Assembly: GCA_900548505.1 (NCBI GenBank)
Contig: URKI01000053.1
Span: forward strand, 1-16,272
Direction of reading: 5' to 3'
From: an uncultured Oscillibacter sp.
GTDB lineage: Bacteria > Bacillota > Clostridia > Oscillospirales > Oscillospiraceae
DNA: 16,272 nt
A program made the translations under genes and the position numbers. Shown in pieces: positions 1 to 7,164 of this stretch. Under the pieces are notes generated by a model. It saw nothing but the letters and a program-made list of their open reading frames with translations, made no database searches and had not been told where the DNA came from. Each line of letters begins with the position of its first letter. The stretch's first letter is position 1.

Positions 1-6
1 TTGGTT

Positions 7-35
7 AGAATACCATGCCTCCCTCCATTTGTCAA
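7..35 (-). promoter_or_regulatory. Sigma-A promoter pointing left, out of the window
   Basis: On the minus strand a perfect -35 box TTGACA (30-35) lies 17 bases from TATTCT (7-12), a 4/6 match to the -10 consensus. Transcription would start at or just beyond base 1, so it would serve a gene left of the window, divergent from the methyltransferase at 140. Seen in sequence; activity is inferred. Confidence 0.55.
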
Positions 36-102
36 CACCTTTTTTCCTCTTTTTTGTGTTTTTCTTCTTTTCTCCTCTGTACTTCATTTTTCCCTCTCCA
101 TA

Positions 103-111
103 TGCTATGAT
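103..111 (+). promoter_or_regulatory. Probable extended -10 promoter of the rsmH-mazG pair
   Basis: TGC-TATGAT (103-111) is an extended -10 element. A weak -35 (TTCATT, 83-88) sits 17 bases upstream. The site lies about 30 bases before the ATG at 140, and the ribosome binding site AAAGGA (125-130) follows it. No better promoter is visible in the pyrimidine-rich stretch upstream. Confidence 0.45.
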
Positions 112-139
112 AAAGGCGACTTTTAAAGGAGTTGATACC

Positions 140-1177
140 ATGGAACAGCCCCACAAGCGCCGTGTCCGCTATTCCGGCACCCATCCCCGGCGCTTCCAGG
201 ACAAATACAAAGAGCTTAACCCGGAAAAATACCAGGACCAGGTTGAGAAGATCCTGCGCAGCGGCAAGACACCGGCAGGCATGCACGTCCCCATTATGGT
301 AAAGGAGATTTTGGAGGTACTGCAGATCCAGCCCGGTCAGACCGGCTATGACGCCACCTTGGGTTACGGCGGCCATACCCGCAAAATGCTGGAGCAGCTC
401 CAGGGCAGGGGTCATCTCTATGCTACCGACATCGACCCCATTGAATCGGAAAAGACGAAAGCCCGCCTGGCCGCTCTGGGATACGGCGAGGAGATTCTGA
501 CCATCCGCCGCATGAACTTTGCCCAGGTAGACCAAGTTGCACCCGGCGTACTCTTCGATTTCGTGCTGGCAGATCTGGGCGTATCCTCCATGCAGATCGA
601 CAACCCCGAGCGTGGCTTCACTTTCAAGCAGGACGGTCCTCTGGATCTGCGCCTGGACCCCACCGCCGGCATCACCGCCGCCCAGCGCCTCCGGGAACTG
701 GATACGGAGGAACTGGAGGCCATGCTGGTGGAAAACGCAGACGAGCCCTACGCCCAGCGCATTGCCAAGGCCATCACGCAGACGTTCCGCAAGGGCATCT
801 CCATCGACACCACCCGGCAGCTTGCCGCCGTCATCGAGGGCGCCCTGGCATTCCTGCCGCCGGCAGAACGGGCCGAGGCGGTGAAAAAATCCTGCCAGCG
901 GACCTTCCAGGCCCTGCGCATCGACGTCAACAGCGAGTTCGAGGTGCTCTACAGCTTTCTCGATAAGCTCCCCGGCGTCATGAAGCCCGGTGGCCGGGCA
1001 GCCATCCTCACCTTCCACTCTGGCGAGGACCGCCTGGTGAAAAAGGCCTTTCGACAGTACGCCCGTGAGGGGGTCTTTTCCGAAGTTTCGGAGGATGTGA
1101 TCCGTCCGTCTGCCCAGGAGTGCTTCCAAAACCCCCGCGCCCGCTCCACGAAGCTGCGCTGGGCCGTGCGCGCATAA
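140..1177 (+). CDS. rsmH: RsmH-family (MraW) S-adenosylmethionine-dependent 16S rRNA methyltransferase, stand-alone copy
   Basis: Predicted to transfer a methyl group from S-adenosylmethionine to rRNA; the family enzyme makes N4-methylcytidine at 16S position 1402. Of 345 residues, MHVPIMVKEIL (48-58) matches the family start, DATLGYGGHT (71-80) is the SAM-binding loop, and DLGVSSMQIDNPERGF, DGPLDLRLD, RTFQALRIDVN, HSGEDR (293-298) and NPRARSTKLR (331-340) are RsmH signatures. The ATG at 140 was chosen over an in-frame ATG at 29 because AAAGGA lies 9 bases upstream and the extra residues are a low-complexity hydrophobic run. Two oddities stand out: about 45 basic, charged residues precede the catalytic domain, where typical RsmH proteins begin almost at the HxPV motif, and none of the usual mraZ/ftsL/penicillin-binding-protein neighbours follow. 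It may be a paralogue of a canonical rsmH elsewhere. Family is certain; the exact target is not. Confidence 0.88.
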   Translation: MEQPHKRRVRYSGTHPRRFQDKYKELNPEKYQDQVEKILRSGKTPAGMHVPIMVKEILEVLQIQPGQTGYDATLGYGGHTRKMLEQLQGRGHLYATDIDPIESEKTKARLAALGYGEEILTIRRMNFAQVDQVAPGVLFDFVLADLGVSSMQIDNPERGFTFKQDGPLDLRLDPTAGITAAQRLRELDTEELEAMLVENADEPYAQRIAKAITQTFRKGISIDTTRQLAAVIEGALAFLPPAERAEAVKKSCQRTFQALRIDVNSEFEVLYSFLDKLPGVMKPGGRAAILTFHSGEDRLVKKAFRQYAREGVFSEVSEDVIRPSAQECFQNPRARSTKLRWAVRA

Positions 1178-1187
1178 GGAGGTGCCC

Positions 1188-1523
1188 ATGCTCAAGGACG
1201 AGACCATTGCCCGAGTGCTGCGGTTCCGGGACGACCGTGACTGGCTCCAGTTCCATACGCCCAAGGACCTAGCCATCTCCCTCTCTCTGGAGGCCGCGGA
1301 GCTGCTGGAGGTATTCCAGTGGAGCGGCACCGACCTCCAGTGCGAAGAAAAACGGGACAAGATCCGGGAGGAGCTGGCAGACGTTCTCAGCTACTGCATT
1401 CTGATGGCAGACGTATGCGGCATGGACCTGGATGAGATCATGAATGAAAAGGTCACGAAAAACGAAGCCAAGTACCCGGTGGAAAAAGCCCGGGGTCGGG
1501 CGGAGAAATATACGGAGTTATGA
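1188..1523 (+). CDS. MazG-like nucleotide pyrophosphohydrolase (DCTPP1/iMazG type)
   Basis: A single-domain all-alpha NTP pyrophosphatase of 111 residues. Family members hydrolyse (d)NTPs, often dCTP or modified nucleotides, to NMP and pyrophosphate using magnesium. RFRDDRDWLQFHTPKDLA, EAAELLEVFQW and REELADVLSY together give the ExxE...ExxD metal-binding pattern of the family. The ATG at 1188 is preferred over the in-frame GTG at 1182, because that GTG is part of the ribosome binding site AAGGAGG (1176-1182), which overlaps the stop codon of the methyltransferase gene upstream. The 10-base gap and shared terminator indicate a two-gene operon. Substrate cannot be read from sequence. A link to clearing damaged or modified nucleotides is inference. 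Confidence 0.88.
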   Translation: MLKDETIARVLRFRDDRDWLQFHTPKDLAISLSLEAAELLEVFQWSGTDLQCEEKRDKIREELADVLSYCILMADVCGMDLDEIMNEKVTKNEAKYPVEKARGRAEKYTEL

Positions 1524-1559
1524 AAAAGACGTGCGTCCCGGTTGGGGCGCACGTCTTTT
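1524..1559. terminator. Bidirectional intrinsic terminator between convergent genes
   Basis: The arms 1524-1539 and 1544-1559 form a 16 bp stem with one G-U pair and a GGTT loop. It begins directly after the TGA at 1521-1523. A run of T follows the stem on the plus strand and five T on the minus strand, so it can end both the plus-strand operon and pepD, which stops at 1571. Confidence 0.9.
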
Positions 1560-1570
1560 CTGTTTTCGGA

Positions 1571-3010
1571 TTACTTGGAGCGCTTGAGCACCTCGGTGAC
1601 GAAGCGCCAGATCCGCTGCACGGAGCTGATGCTCATCTTCTCCCGGGGCGTGTGGATCTCCAGCAGGTCGGGTCCGATGGACACGCAGTCCAGGCCGGGC
1701 ATCTTGCCGGCGAACAGACCGCACTCCAGGCCCGCGTGGATGGCCTCCACCTTGGGCTCGCAGCCGTACTGTTCCCGGTAGACCTCCACCATCAGATCCC
1801 GCAGGGGAGAGTTCTCCTGATACTGCCAGCCGGTATAATCGCCGGCAAAGGTCACGCTGCCGCCCAGGATGCCCATGAGCGTCTCCAGACGGGCCTTGAG
1901 CATCTCCTTCTGAGAATCCACGCTGCTGCGCACGCAGAAGCCCGCACGGACCTCCTGCTCCGCCGTGGTGAGGATGCCCAGGTTCAGAGAGGTCTGCACC
2001 AGGCCCTCGATCTCCGCGCTCATAGCCTGCACGCCGTTGGGCATGCAGGTGAGCATGCAGATGACCTTCTCCGTGGAGGATGCGTCCATGGGCACCACGT
2101 CGGTGCAGCCATCTTCCACCACCACGGCCAGCTGGGGATCCGTCACACGGAACTCGTTCTTCAGCGCCGTTTCCATCTCCGCAGCCGCCGCCTTCACAGC
2201 CGCCGCGTCTGCCGCCACCACGCAGGCCTTGGAGGCCACGGGAATGGCGTTGTCCTTCAGTCCGCCGTCCACCCTCTGGATACGCAGGGCGCTGTGCTTT
2301 GCCGCCGCCTGCAGCACGCGGCCAAGGGTCATATTGGCATTGGCCCGGCCCTTGTGGATCTCCGCGCCGGAGTGGCCGCCGGTGAGGCCCTCCACCCGGA
2401 TGGTCAGGGCAGTGCCGTCAAAGTGCTCACGGGAAACGGGCAGCGCGCAGGTGCTGGTATTGCCGCCGGCGCAGCTGACCGTGAAAATGCCCTCAGCCTC
2501 GGAGTCCAGGTTGAGCATCTTGCGGCCCTTCAGCGGGGACACATCCAGCACAGCCGCACCCAACAGGCCGATCTCCTCGTCGGTGGTGAACACAGCCTCC
2601 ACCCGGGGATGGGGCAGATCGTCCGCGTCCAGCACGGCCATGGCCATAGCCACGGCGATACCGTCGTCGCCGCCCAGGGTCGTGCCCTTGGCATAGACGT
2701 AATCGCCGTCCACCGCCAGGTCCAGGCCCTCCCGGTCCATATCCTTTTCGCAGCCGGCGGCCTTTTCGCACACCATATCCAGGTGGCCCTGCAGGATGAC
2801 CGGCTCGGCAGACTCATAGCCCGGCGTGGCCTCTTTGATGATGATCACGTTGTTGGCCTCGTCCTGGTGATATTCCAGGCCCCGCTCCTTGGCAAATGCC
2901 ACGCACCAGTCGCTGATGGCCTTCGTGTTCCGGGAACCGTGGGGGATGGCGCACATCTGCTCAAAAAAGCTCATGACGCTCTTCGGTTCCAGCTGTTCCA
3001 ATACGCTCAT
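1571..3010 (-). CDS. pepD: Aminoacyl-histidine dipeptidase (Xaa-His dipeptidase, peptidase family M20C)
   Basis: A cytoplasmic di-zinc dipeptidase, 479 residues, the usual family length. It cleaves Xaa-His (carnosine-like) and other dipeptides. Metal and catalytic motifs are in order: QGHLDMV (His76, Asp78), LGGDDG (Asp115), TTDEEIG (catalytic Glu145, metal Glu146), LDSE (Asp169) and EIHTPREKMS near the C-terminus (His453). The ATG at 3010 has AAAGGAG about 9 bases upstream. There is no signal peptide. It is the last gene of a three-gene operon behind the PqqD-like and small membrane proteins, with a 27-base gap. It probably helps degrade peptides brought in by transporters such as the OPT protein at 3822-5762; that link is inference. 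Confidence 0.95.
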   Translation of the reverse strand: MSVLEQLEPKSVMSFFEQMCAIPHGSRNTKAISDWCVAFAKERGLEYHQDEANNVIIIKEATPGYESAEPVILQGHLDMVCEKAAGCEKDMDREGLDLAVDGDYVYAKGTTLGGDDGIAVAMAMAVLDADDLPHPRVEAVFTTDEEIGLLGAAVLDVSPLKGRKMLNLDSEAEGIFTVSCAGGNTSTCALPVSREHFDGTALTIRVEGLTGGHSGAEIHKGRANANMTLGRVLQAAAKHSALRIQRVDGGLKDNAIPVASKACVVAADAAAVKAAAAEMETALKNEFRVTDPQLAVVVEDGCTDVVPMDASSTEKVICMLTCMPNGVQAMSAEIEGLVQTSLNLGILTTAEQEVRAGFCVRSSVDSQKEMLKARLETLMGILGGSVTFAGDYTGWQYQENSPLRDLMVEVYREQYGCEPKVEAIHAGLECGLFAGKMPGLDCVSIGPDLLEIHTPREKMSISSVQRIWRFVTEVLKRSK

Positions 3011-3037
3011 GTTCGGATGCTCCTTTCAAAATGCCGT

Positions 3038-3382
3038 TTACGGCTTACGGCGATAGCGGCCGCGGGAGACTTCCTCCAGCAGCTGCCGCTCCGTCATATA
3101 CTCGATCAGTTCCGGAATGAACTTCTTTCCATTCCGGACGCCGGCCCGGGACCGGGACCAGAACAGTCCCGCCCGGACGCCCTCCACCAGCCGGGCCATC
3201 TCCGCCCGGTCGATGGTATCATGCGCTTTCAAATAGCGGTTTACCCGCTCCGCGCTTTTGCGCAGCAGGGCCCGGTCCAGGTCCTCCTGCTGGGTCATGC
3301 TCTTTTTCAGGCCCCACACATACAGCACTGCCGTGACCAGCGCAAAGAGTACGATGCCCAGAATGATCTGCCCCATACTCAC
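3038..3382 (-). CDS. Small single-pass membrane protein of unknown function
   Basis: Not a family I recognise. It has 114 residues: one hydrophobic helix at about 5-24 (IILGIVLFALVTAVLYVWGL), then a basic, mainly helical cytoplasmic part with RYLKAHDTIDRAEMARLVEG and ELIEYMTERQLLEEVSRGRYR, which could form a small helical or winged-helix-like fold (guess). The GTG start overlaps the stop codon of the PqqD-like gene by four bases (GTGA), which implies translational coupling; an ATG six bases later (3376) is the alternative. A weak AAGG lies 7 bases before the GTG. The tight overlap suggests it works with the PqqD-like protein, perhaps placing it at the membrane (inference). Confidence 0.8.
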   Translation of the reverse strand: MSMGQIILGIVLFALVTAVLYVWGLKKSMTQQEDLDRALLRKSAERVNRYLKAHDTIDRAEMARLVEGVRAGLFWSRSRAGVRNGKKFIPELIEYMTERQLLEEVSRGRYRRKP

Positions 3383-3738
3383 GGCTTCACCTTGTCCTTT
3401 CCGCGGAAGAGGACGAAGCGGTTGTTGCGCAGGATCTGCATATAGTGCACCAGCCGGTCATACAGCGGCTCCGCCGCCTCTCCATACTCCTCCCGCAGTG
3501 CCTCAGCCAGCGCGCCGACGGATTTTTCTCCGTCGATCCGCAGCCAGAGGAAGCTGCCGTACTCATCCAGCTTGATGTGGCTTACGGGCGGGGTGTGGAA
3601 CAGCTTCTGGGCTAGACGGTCGTAAATGCCCCGGTGGACCATGTGGATGGTCACGATGCCGTCCTCTTCGCTCCAGGTGTTGCGGGGATTGGGCACGGGC
3701 ACGAAGTCCAGATAGTTCTCCGCTTGTTTTTTGGCCAT
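3379..3738 (-). CDS. PqqD family protein (RiPP recognition element-like fold)
   Basis: A 119-residue protein. After a linker of about 25 residues, the region 28-112 follows the PqqD pattern: IKLDEYGSFLWLRIDGEKSV (55-74), then LAEALREEYGEAAEPLYDRLVHYMQIL and a final strand NRFVLF. Known PqqD domains bind the leader peptide of a RiPP precursor and present it to a radical SAM enzyme, but many stand-alone homologues have no known job. The ATG at 3738 was chosen over an upstream in-frame start (3813) because AAAAAGGAG lies 7-8 bases before it and the extension runs through the promoter and hairpin. No radical SAM enzyme, precursor peptide or exporter is in this window, so a RiPP role is unsupported here. 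First gene of the operon with the small membrane protein and pepD. Confidence 0.85.
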   Translation of the reverse strand: MAKKQAENYLDFVPVPNPRNTWSEEDGIVTIHMVHRGIYDRLAQKLFHTPPVSHIKLDEYGSFLWLRIDGEKSVGALAEALREEYGEAAEPLYDRLVHYMQILRNNRFVLFRGKDKVKP

Positions 3739-3767
3739 GTCGCTTCTCCTTTTTGCTGATAGCCCAA

Positions 3768-3799
3768 GCCGGGCTGCATACCAAAGTATACAGCCCGGC
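3768..3799 (-). terminator. Strong hairpin after the OPT transporter gene, probable terminator
   Basis: Arms 3786-3799 and 3768-3781 form a 14 bp stem (one G-U pair) around a four-base loop, 22 bases after the transporter stop codon. The minus-strand sequence after the stem (TTGGGCTATC) lacks a good U-run, so termination may be partial. The 5' arm and loop contain the -10 box of the next operon. Confidence 0.6.
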
Positions 3800-3813
3800 C
3801 CATGGGAAAGCAA
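3785..3813 (-). promoter_or_regulatory. Sigma-A promoter of the pqqD-like/pepD operon
   Basis: On the minus strand TTGCTT (3808-3813) and TATACT (3785-3790) are separated by exactly 17 bases. Initiation near 3778 would leave a leader of about 40 bases with the ribosome binding site AAAAAGGAG. The promoter overlaps the preceding hairpin. Confidence 0.7.
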
Positions 3814-3821
3814 TGTTTTTA

Positions 3822-5762
3822 TCAGGACTTCTTCTGGTCCTTGGTGGCAAACCGATAGATGGTCAGCAGCAGCAGAGCGAAGACCACCAGGCCGCCGATC
3901 TGGCCGATGCTGAACAGCTCGCTGATGTTGATCTTGTCGCTGACATACAGCGCAGCGCCCTCAGCATCCACACCGGCAGGGATAATGGCCAGCACAGCCA
4001 GCAGAATACCCACGATGCCCTCGCCGGCGATCAGGCCGGAGGAATAGAGCACGCCGGACTGCACCACATTGTCCTTCTCCTTCTCGGAAGCGTACTTGCG
4101 CTTCTCCAGGAACCAGCGCAGAGCGCCGCCCAGCATCATGGGAACGGACAGGTAAATAGGCAGATACAGGCCGATGGCAAAGGGAAGCACGGGGATCTTC
4201 AGCACTTCCACCATCAGAGCGATGAACACGCCCACCAGAACCAGGTTCCAGGGCAGGTTGCCGCCCATAACGCCCTCGACGATCATCTTCATCAGCGTCG
4301 CCTGGGGAGCGGGCAGCGCATCGGAGCCGTAACCGCCCCAAGCCATGCTCAGCAGGTACAGGATCGCGCCGATGGCCACGGCGGACACGGCCACGCCCAC
4401 GATCTCACCGATCTGCTGCTTCTTGGGCGTAGCACCCACCAGGAAGCCGGTCTTCAGGTCCTGAGAGGTATCGCCGGCGATGGCGGCGATGACGCAGATG
4501 ACACCGCCGATAACGATGGCGGCAGTCATGCCCTCAATGCCCTCGGTACCGGTGGCCTTGAGCAGCAGGGTGGAGATCAGCAGCGTGGCGATGGCCATGC
4601 CGGAGACCGGGTTGTTGGAAGAACCGATCAGACCCACCATGCGGGAGGACACCGTGGCAAAAAAGAAGCCGAAGATGATGACGATCAGCGCAGTGAACAG
4701 GTTCAGGGGGATGGCAGGCACCAGCCACAGCACCACGGCCACAGCCAGCACGCCCAGCAGGACCACCTTCATGGAAAGATCCTGCTCGGTACGCAGGGAG
4801 CTGGCCTCACCGCGGCCCTTGGCGTAGTCGCCCATGGCATCCTTGAAGGTGCGGATGATGAGCGGCAGGGACTTGACCAGGCTCAGCACGCCGCCGCATG
4901 CCACGGCACCGGCGCCGATGTAGCGCAGGTAGTTGCCCCACAGGGCGGAGACGCCGTCCTTCGCCACCAGCTCACCGATGGTCATGTCAGTGACAGGGAA
5001 CAAAATGAGGTCGCTGCCGAAGAGCACCATCAAGGGCATGATGACAAACCAGCCCAGAAGGCCGCCCGCGAACAGATAGGAGGACACCTTGGCGCCGCAG
5101 ATGTAGCCAACGCCGGCCAGGGCGGGCAGCACGTCGATGCCGATGCCGGAGCCCTTGTAAGCGGAGATGTCATAGGTGATCTCGCTGGGGAACACCTTCA
5201 GGCCGTCAGCAATGAACTTGTAGACGGCAGCGATGCCCAGGCCAGAGAACACGGTGGACGCCTTGGCGCCGCCCTCTTCACCGGCAATGAGCACCTCAGC
5301 GCAGGCCTGGCCCTCGGGATAGGCCAGCACGCCGTGCTCCTTGACGATCAGCGCGCTGCGCAGGGGGATCATCATGAGCACGCCCAGCACGCCGCCGCAC
5401 AGGGCGATCAGGCCGATCTCCACCAGGGAGGGCGCGTTGCCCATGCCCTCTTTGGCCCACATGAACAGAGCCGGCAGGGTGAAGATGGCGCCGGCGGCCA
5501 CGGACTCACCGGCAGAGCCGATGGTCTGGACCATGTTGTTTTCCAGAATGGAGTCACGCTTGAGAACTTTGCGGATGATTCCCATGGAAATCACCGCCGC
5601 AGGGATGGAGGCCGAAACGGTCATGCCGACACGCAGGCCCAGGTACGCGTTCGCCCCGCCGAAGACAATGGCCAGAATGGCGCCCAGGATCACAGATACC
5701 ACTGTGAATTCGGGCATGACCTTGTCTGCCGGGACGTAGGGTTGGAATTTTTTCTCTTCCAC
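3822..5762 (-). CDS. OPT family oligopeptide transporter
   Basis: A polytopic membrane transporter of 646 residues. The OPT family moves oligopeptides, and in some branches metal chelates, into the cell, usually with protons. The N-terminal EFTVVSVILGAILAIVFGGA, ANAYLGLRVGMTVSASIPAA and NNMVQTIGSAGESVAAGAIF stretches are hallmarks of the bacterial OPT branch. Many hydrophobic helices follow, with SSNNPVSGMAIATLL and GDTSQDLKTGFLVGATPKKQ further on. The GTG at 5762 was chosen because AAAGAGGGG lies about 10 bases upstream. An in-frame GTG at 5822 would be only about 18 bases from the predicted transcription start and has no ribosome binding site. It is transcribed alone, from the promoter at 5847-5875. 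Substrate cannot be told from sequence; nearby PepD makes peptides plausible. Confidence 0.93.
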   Translation of the reverse strand: MEEKKFQPYVPADKVMPEFTVVSVILGAILAIVFGGANAYLGLRVGMTVSASIPAAVISMGIIRKVLKRDSILENNMVQTIGSAGESVAAGAIFTLPALFMWAKEGMGNAPSLVEIGLIALCGGVLGVLMMIPLRSALIVKEHGVLAYPEGQACAEVLIAGEEGGAKASTVFSGLGIAAVYKFIADGLKVFPSEITYDISAYKGSGIGIDVLPALAGVGYICGAKVSSYLFAGGLLGWFVIMPLMVLFGSDLILFPVTDMTIGELVAKDGVSALWGNYLRYIGAGAVACGGVLSLVKSLPLIIRTFKDAMGDYAKGRGEASSLRTEQDLSMKVVLLGVLAVAVVLWLVPAIPLNLFTALIVIIFGFFFATVSSRMVGLIGSSNNPVSGMAIATLLISTLLLKATGTEGIEGMTAAIVIGGVICVIAAIAGDTSQDLKTGFLVGATPKKQQIGEIVGVAVSAVAIGAILYLLSMAWGGYGSDALPAPQATLMKMIVEGVMGGNLPWNLVLVGVFIALMVEVLKIPVLPFAIGLYLPIYLSVPMMLGGALRWFLEKRKYASEKEKDNVVQSGVLYSSGLIAGEGIVGILLAVLAIIPAGVDAEGAALYVSDKINISELFSIGQIGGLVVFALLLLTIYRFATKDQKKS

Positions 5763-5846
5763 GATACGAATTCCCCTCTTTAAAAATTTTTGCTGGATTT
5801 TCTGTGTCCGTATACAGCGCACAGAACCGCCGATCCAACAGGTGAA

Positions 5847-5875
5847 ATTATATACAATTTTACTTCATTCGTCAA
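5847..5875 (-). promoter_or_regulatory. Consensus sigma-A promoter of the OPT transporter gene
   Basis: TTGACG (5870-5875) and TATAAT (5847-5852) on the minus strand are spaced by 17 bases. Initiation near 5840 gives a leader of roughly 75-80 bases before the GTG at 5762. The intergenic stretch 5876-6014 behind it is AT-rich and shows no other clear element apart from a short palindrome. Confidence 0.85.
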
Positions 5876-6014
5876 GTCTTTGCGGAATCTTAACAGATTT
5901 GCTCATTTTCTGCGTGATTTCAGCCAATTTTTAATCTGCCGATTCGAGTGCTTTTCTCTTGAACGACGTTCAGGATGCGCGGCGGGTGTATAGTTTATGC
6001 ACCGCCCTTCCGCA

Positions 6015-7049
6015 TCACGGCTTTACCGCCACCTTGATGACGCCGTCCCGCTTGTTTGCAAACAGGTCGTAGGCCGCCTGGATGTCCCGCAGGGGGAAGG
6101 TGTGGGTGATGAGCGGAGTGGTGTCGATCTTCCCCGCGGCGACCAGCTCCAGGATCTCCCGGCAGCGGCAGCCGTCCACACCGCCGGTCTTGAAGGTCAG
6201 GTTCTTGCCGTACATGTCCGGCAGGGGCAGCACCTGGGGCGCATCGTACAAAGCCACCACGGTCACCACCGCGTTGGGCCGGGCACACTTCCAGGCCATG
6301 CGGAACGTATCCGCGCCGCCGGCCACTTCGATGACCCGGTCGGCACCGCCGTGGGCGCTGTATACCTGCGTCAGCTCCTCCACCTGCTCCGGCCCCACCG
6401 TCAGTACCTGGGGCCAGTGCCGGCGCACCAGTGCCAGGCGCTCCGGATCGATGTCGCACACGATCACCCGTCCCGGCTCCTTGAGCAGCACGCACTGGAG
6501 GGTGCAGATGCCCGTGGGCCCCGCGCCGATGATGAGCACCGTGTCCCCCCTGGAGATCTCGGAGATATCCGCCGCCCAGTAGCCCGTGGCCAGGATGTCG
6601 CCCACGAACAGCGCCTGTTCGTCCGACACCCCCTCCGGGATGGGGGTCAGGCCCTGATCGGCATAGGGCACCCGCACATACTCTGCCTGACCGCCGTCGA
6701 TACGGCAGCCCAGGGCCCAGCCGCCGTTGGAGTCGGTGCAGTTATTCACCCAGCCGTTGCGGCAGAAAAAGCAGTCTCCGCAGAAGGTCTCCACATTGAC
6801 GGCCACCCGGTCGCCGGGCCGGACGTTCTTTACGGCAGGCCCCACTTCCTCCACCACACCCACCATCTCGTGGCCCACGGTGATGCCGGGCACCGCCCGG
6901 GGCACGGAGCCGTGCAGGATGTGCAGGTCACTGGTGCAGATACTGGCCAGCGTCACCCGCACCAGTGCGTCGCCCGCCTCCAGCAGACGGGGACGGGGCT
7001 TGTCCATCAACGCAAACTTTCCTTTTTCCACATAAGTATAAGCCAGCAT
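6015..7049 (-). CDS. Zinc-dependent alcohol dehydrogenase (medium-chain dehydrogenase/reductase)
   Basis: Oxidises an alcohol or polyol, or runs in reverse, with a nicotinamide cofactor. Of 344 residues, the catalytic zinc ligands look like Cys38, His60 and Asp151, with Glu61 next to the His, the same set as the secondary alcohol dehydrogenase of Thermoanaerobacter brockii. A structural zinc site is present as Cys90, Cys93, Cys96 and Cys104. The Rossmann motif GAGPTG (175-180) is followed by Asp199 at the end of the second strand (VIVCDIDPERL), which favours NAD+ over NADP+. The ATG at 7049 has AAAGGAAG 8 bases upstream; the longer frame to 7133 runs back through the terminator. Monocistronic, with no clear terminator after it. 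Threonine or sorbitol dehydrogenase-like activities are also possible. Confidence 0.92.
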   Translation of the reverse strand: MLAYTYVEKGKFALMDKPRPRLLEAGDALVRVTLASICTSDLHILHGSVPRAVPGITVGHEMVGVVEEVGPAVKNVRPGDRVAVNVETFCGDCFFCRNGWVNNCTDSNGGWALGCRIDGGQAEYVRVPYADQGLTPIPEGVSDEQALFVGDILATGYWAADISEISRGDTVLIIGAGPTGICTLQCVLLKEPGRVIVCDIDPERLALVRRHWPQVLTVGPEQVEELTQVYSAHGGADRVIEVAGGADTFRMAWKCARPNAVVTVVALYDAPQVLPLPDMYGKNLTFKTGGVDGCRCREILELVAAGKIDTTPLITHTFPLRDIQAAYDLFANKRDGVIKVAVKP

Positions 7050-7089
7050 GGCGCTCGCTTCCTTTCCCGGGCACTGCTCGCCCGTACAT

Positions 7090-7118
7090 TTTATATGTTC
7101 CTGGACATGCTGTAAAAA
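7090..7118 (-). promoter_or_regulatory. Weak candidate promoter of the alcohol dehydrogenase gene
   Basis: TATAAA (7090-7095, minus strand) could be a -10 box. The -35 is ambiguous: TTTACA at 15 bases or TTTTTA at 17 bases, both inside the T-run of the preceding terminator. A promoter is needed somewhere here because a strong terminator lies just upstream. Confidence 0.35.
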
Positions 7119-7146
7119 GCGCCCCGGCCCCACAGGGCCGGGGCGC
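7114..7146 (-). terminator. Intrinsic terminator of the aminotransferase-Dabb operon
   Basis: A perfect 12 bp GC-rich stem (7135-7146 with 7119-7130) around a four-base loop is followed on the minus strand by TTTTT (7114-7118). It starts 18 bases after the Dabb-gene stop codon. Confidence 0.93.
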
Positions 7147-7164
7147 AGGAAATGCGCGTTTTTC

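Noticed and set aside
3379..3738. A RiPP biosynthetic cluster around the PqqD-like gene
   Set aside because: No precursor peptide, radical SAM maturase or exporter is visible in the flanking genes, so only an orphan PqqD-like protein is supported.
5961..5971. Palindrome GAAC-GAC-GTTC upstream of the OPT promoter, resembling a LexA (SOS) box
   Set aside because: The Firmicute LexA site has four bases between GAAC and GTTC; here there are three. It also lies about 90 bases from the promoter, with no SOS gene next to it.
5790..5993. Plus-strand frame of 67 codons between the OPT and dehydrogenase genes
   Set aside because: It spans the OPT promoter on the other strand, has no ribosome binding site and no recognisable family.
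5999..6033. Hairpin-like GGCGG/CCGCC pairing near the end of the alcohol dehydrogenase gene
   Set aside because: Only about 7 bp with a bulge, and no U-run on the minus strand; too weak to call a terminator.
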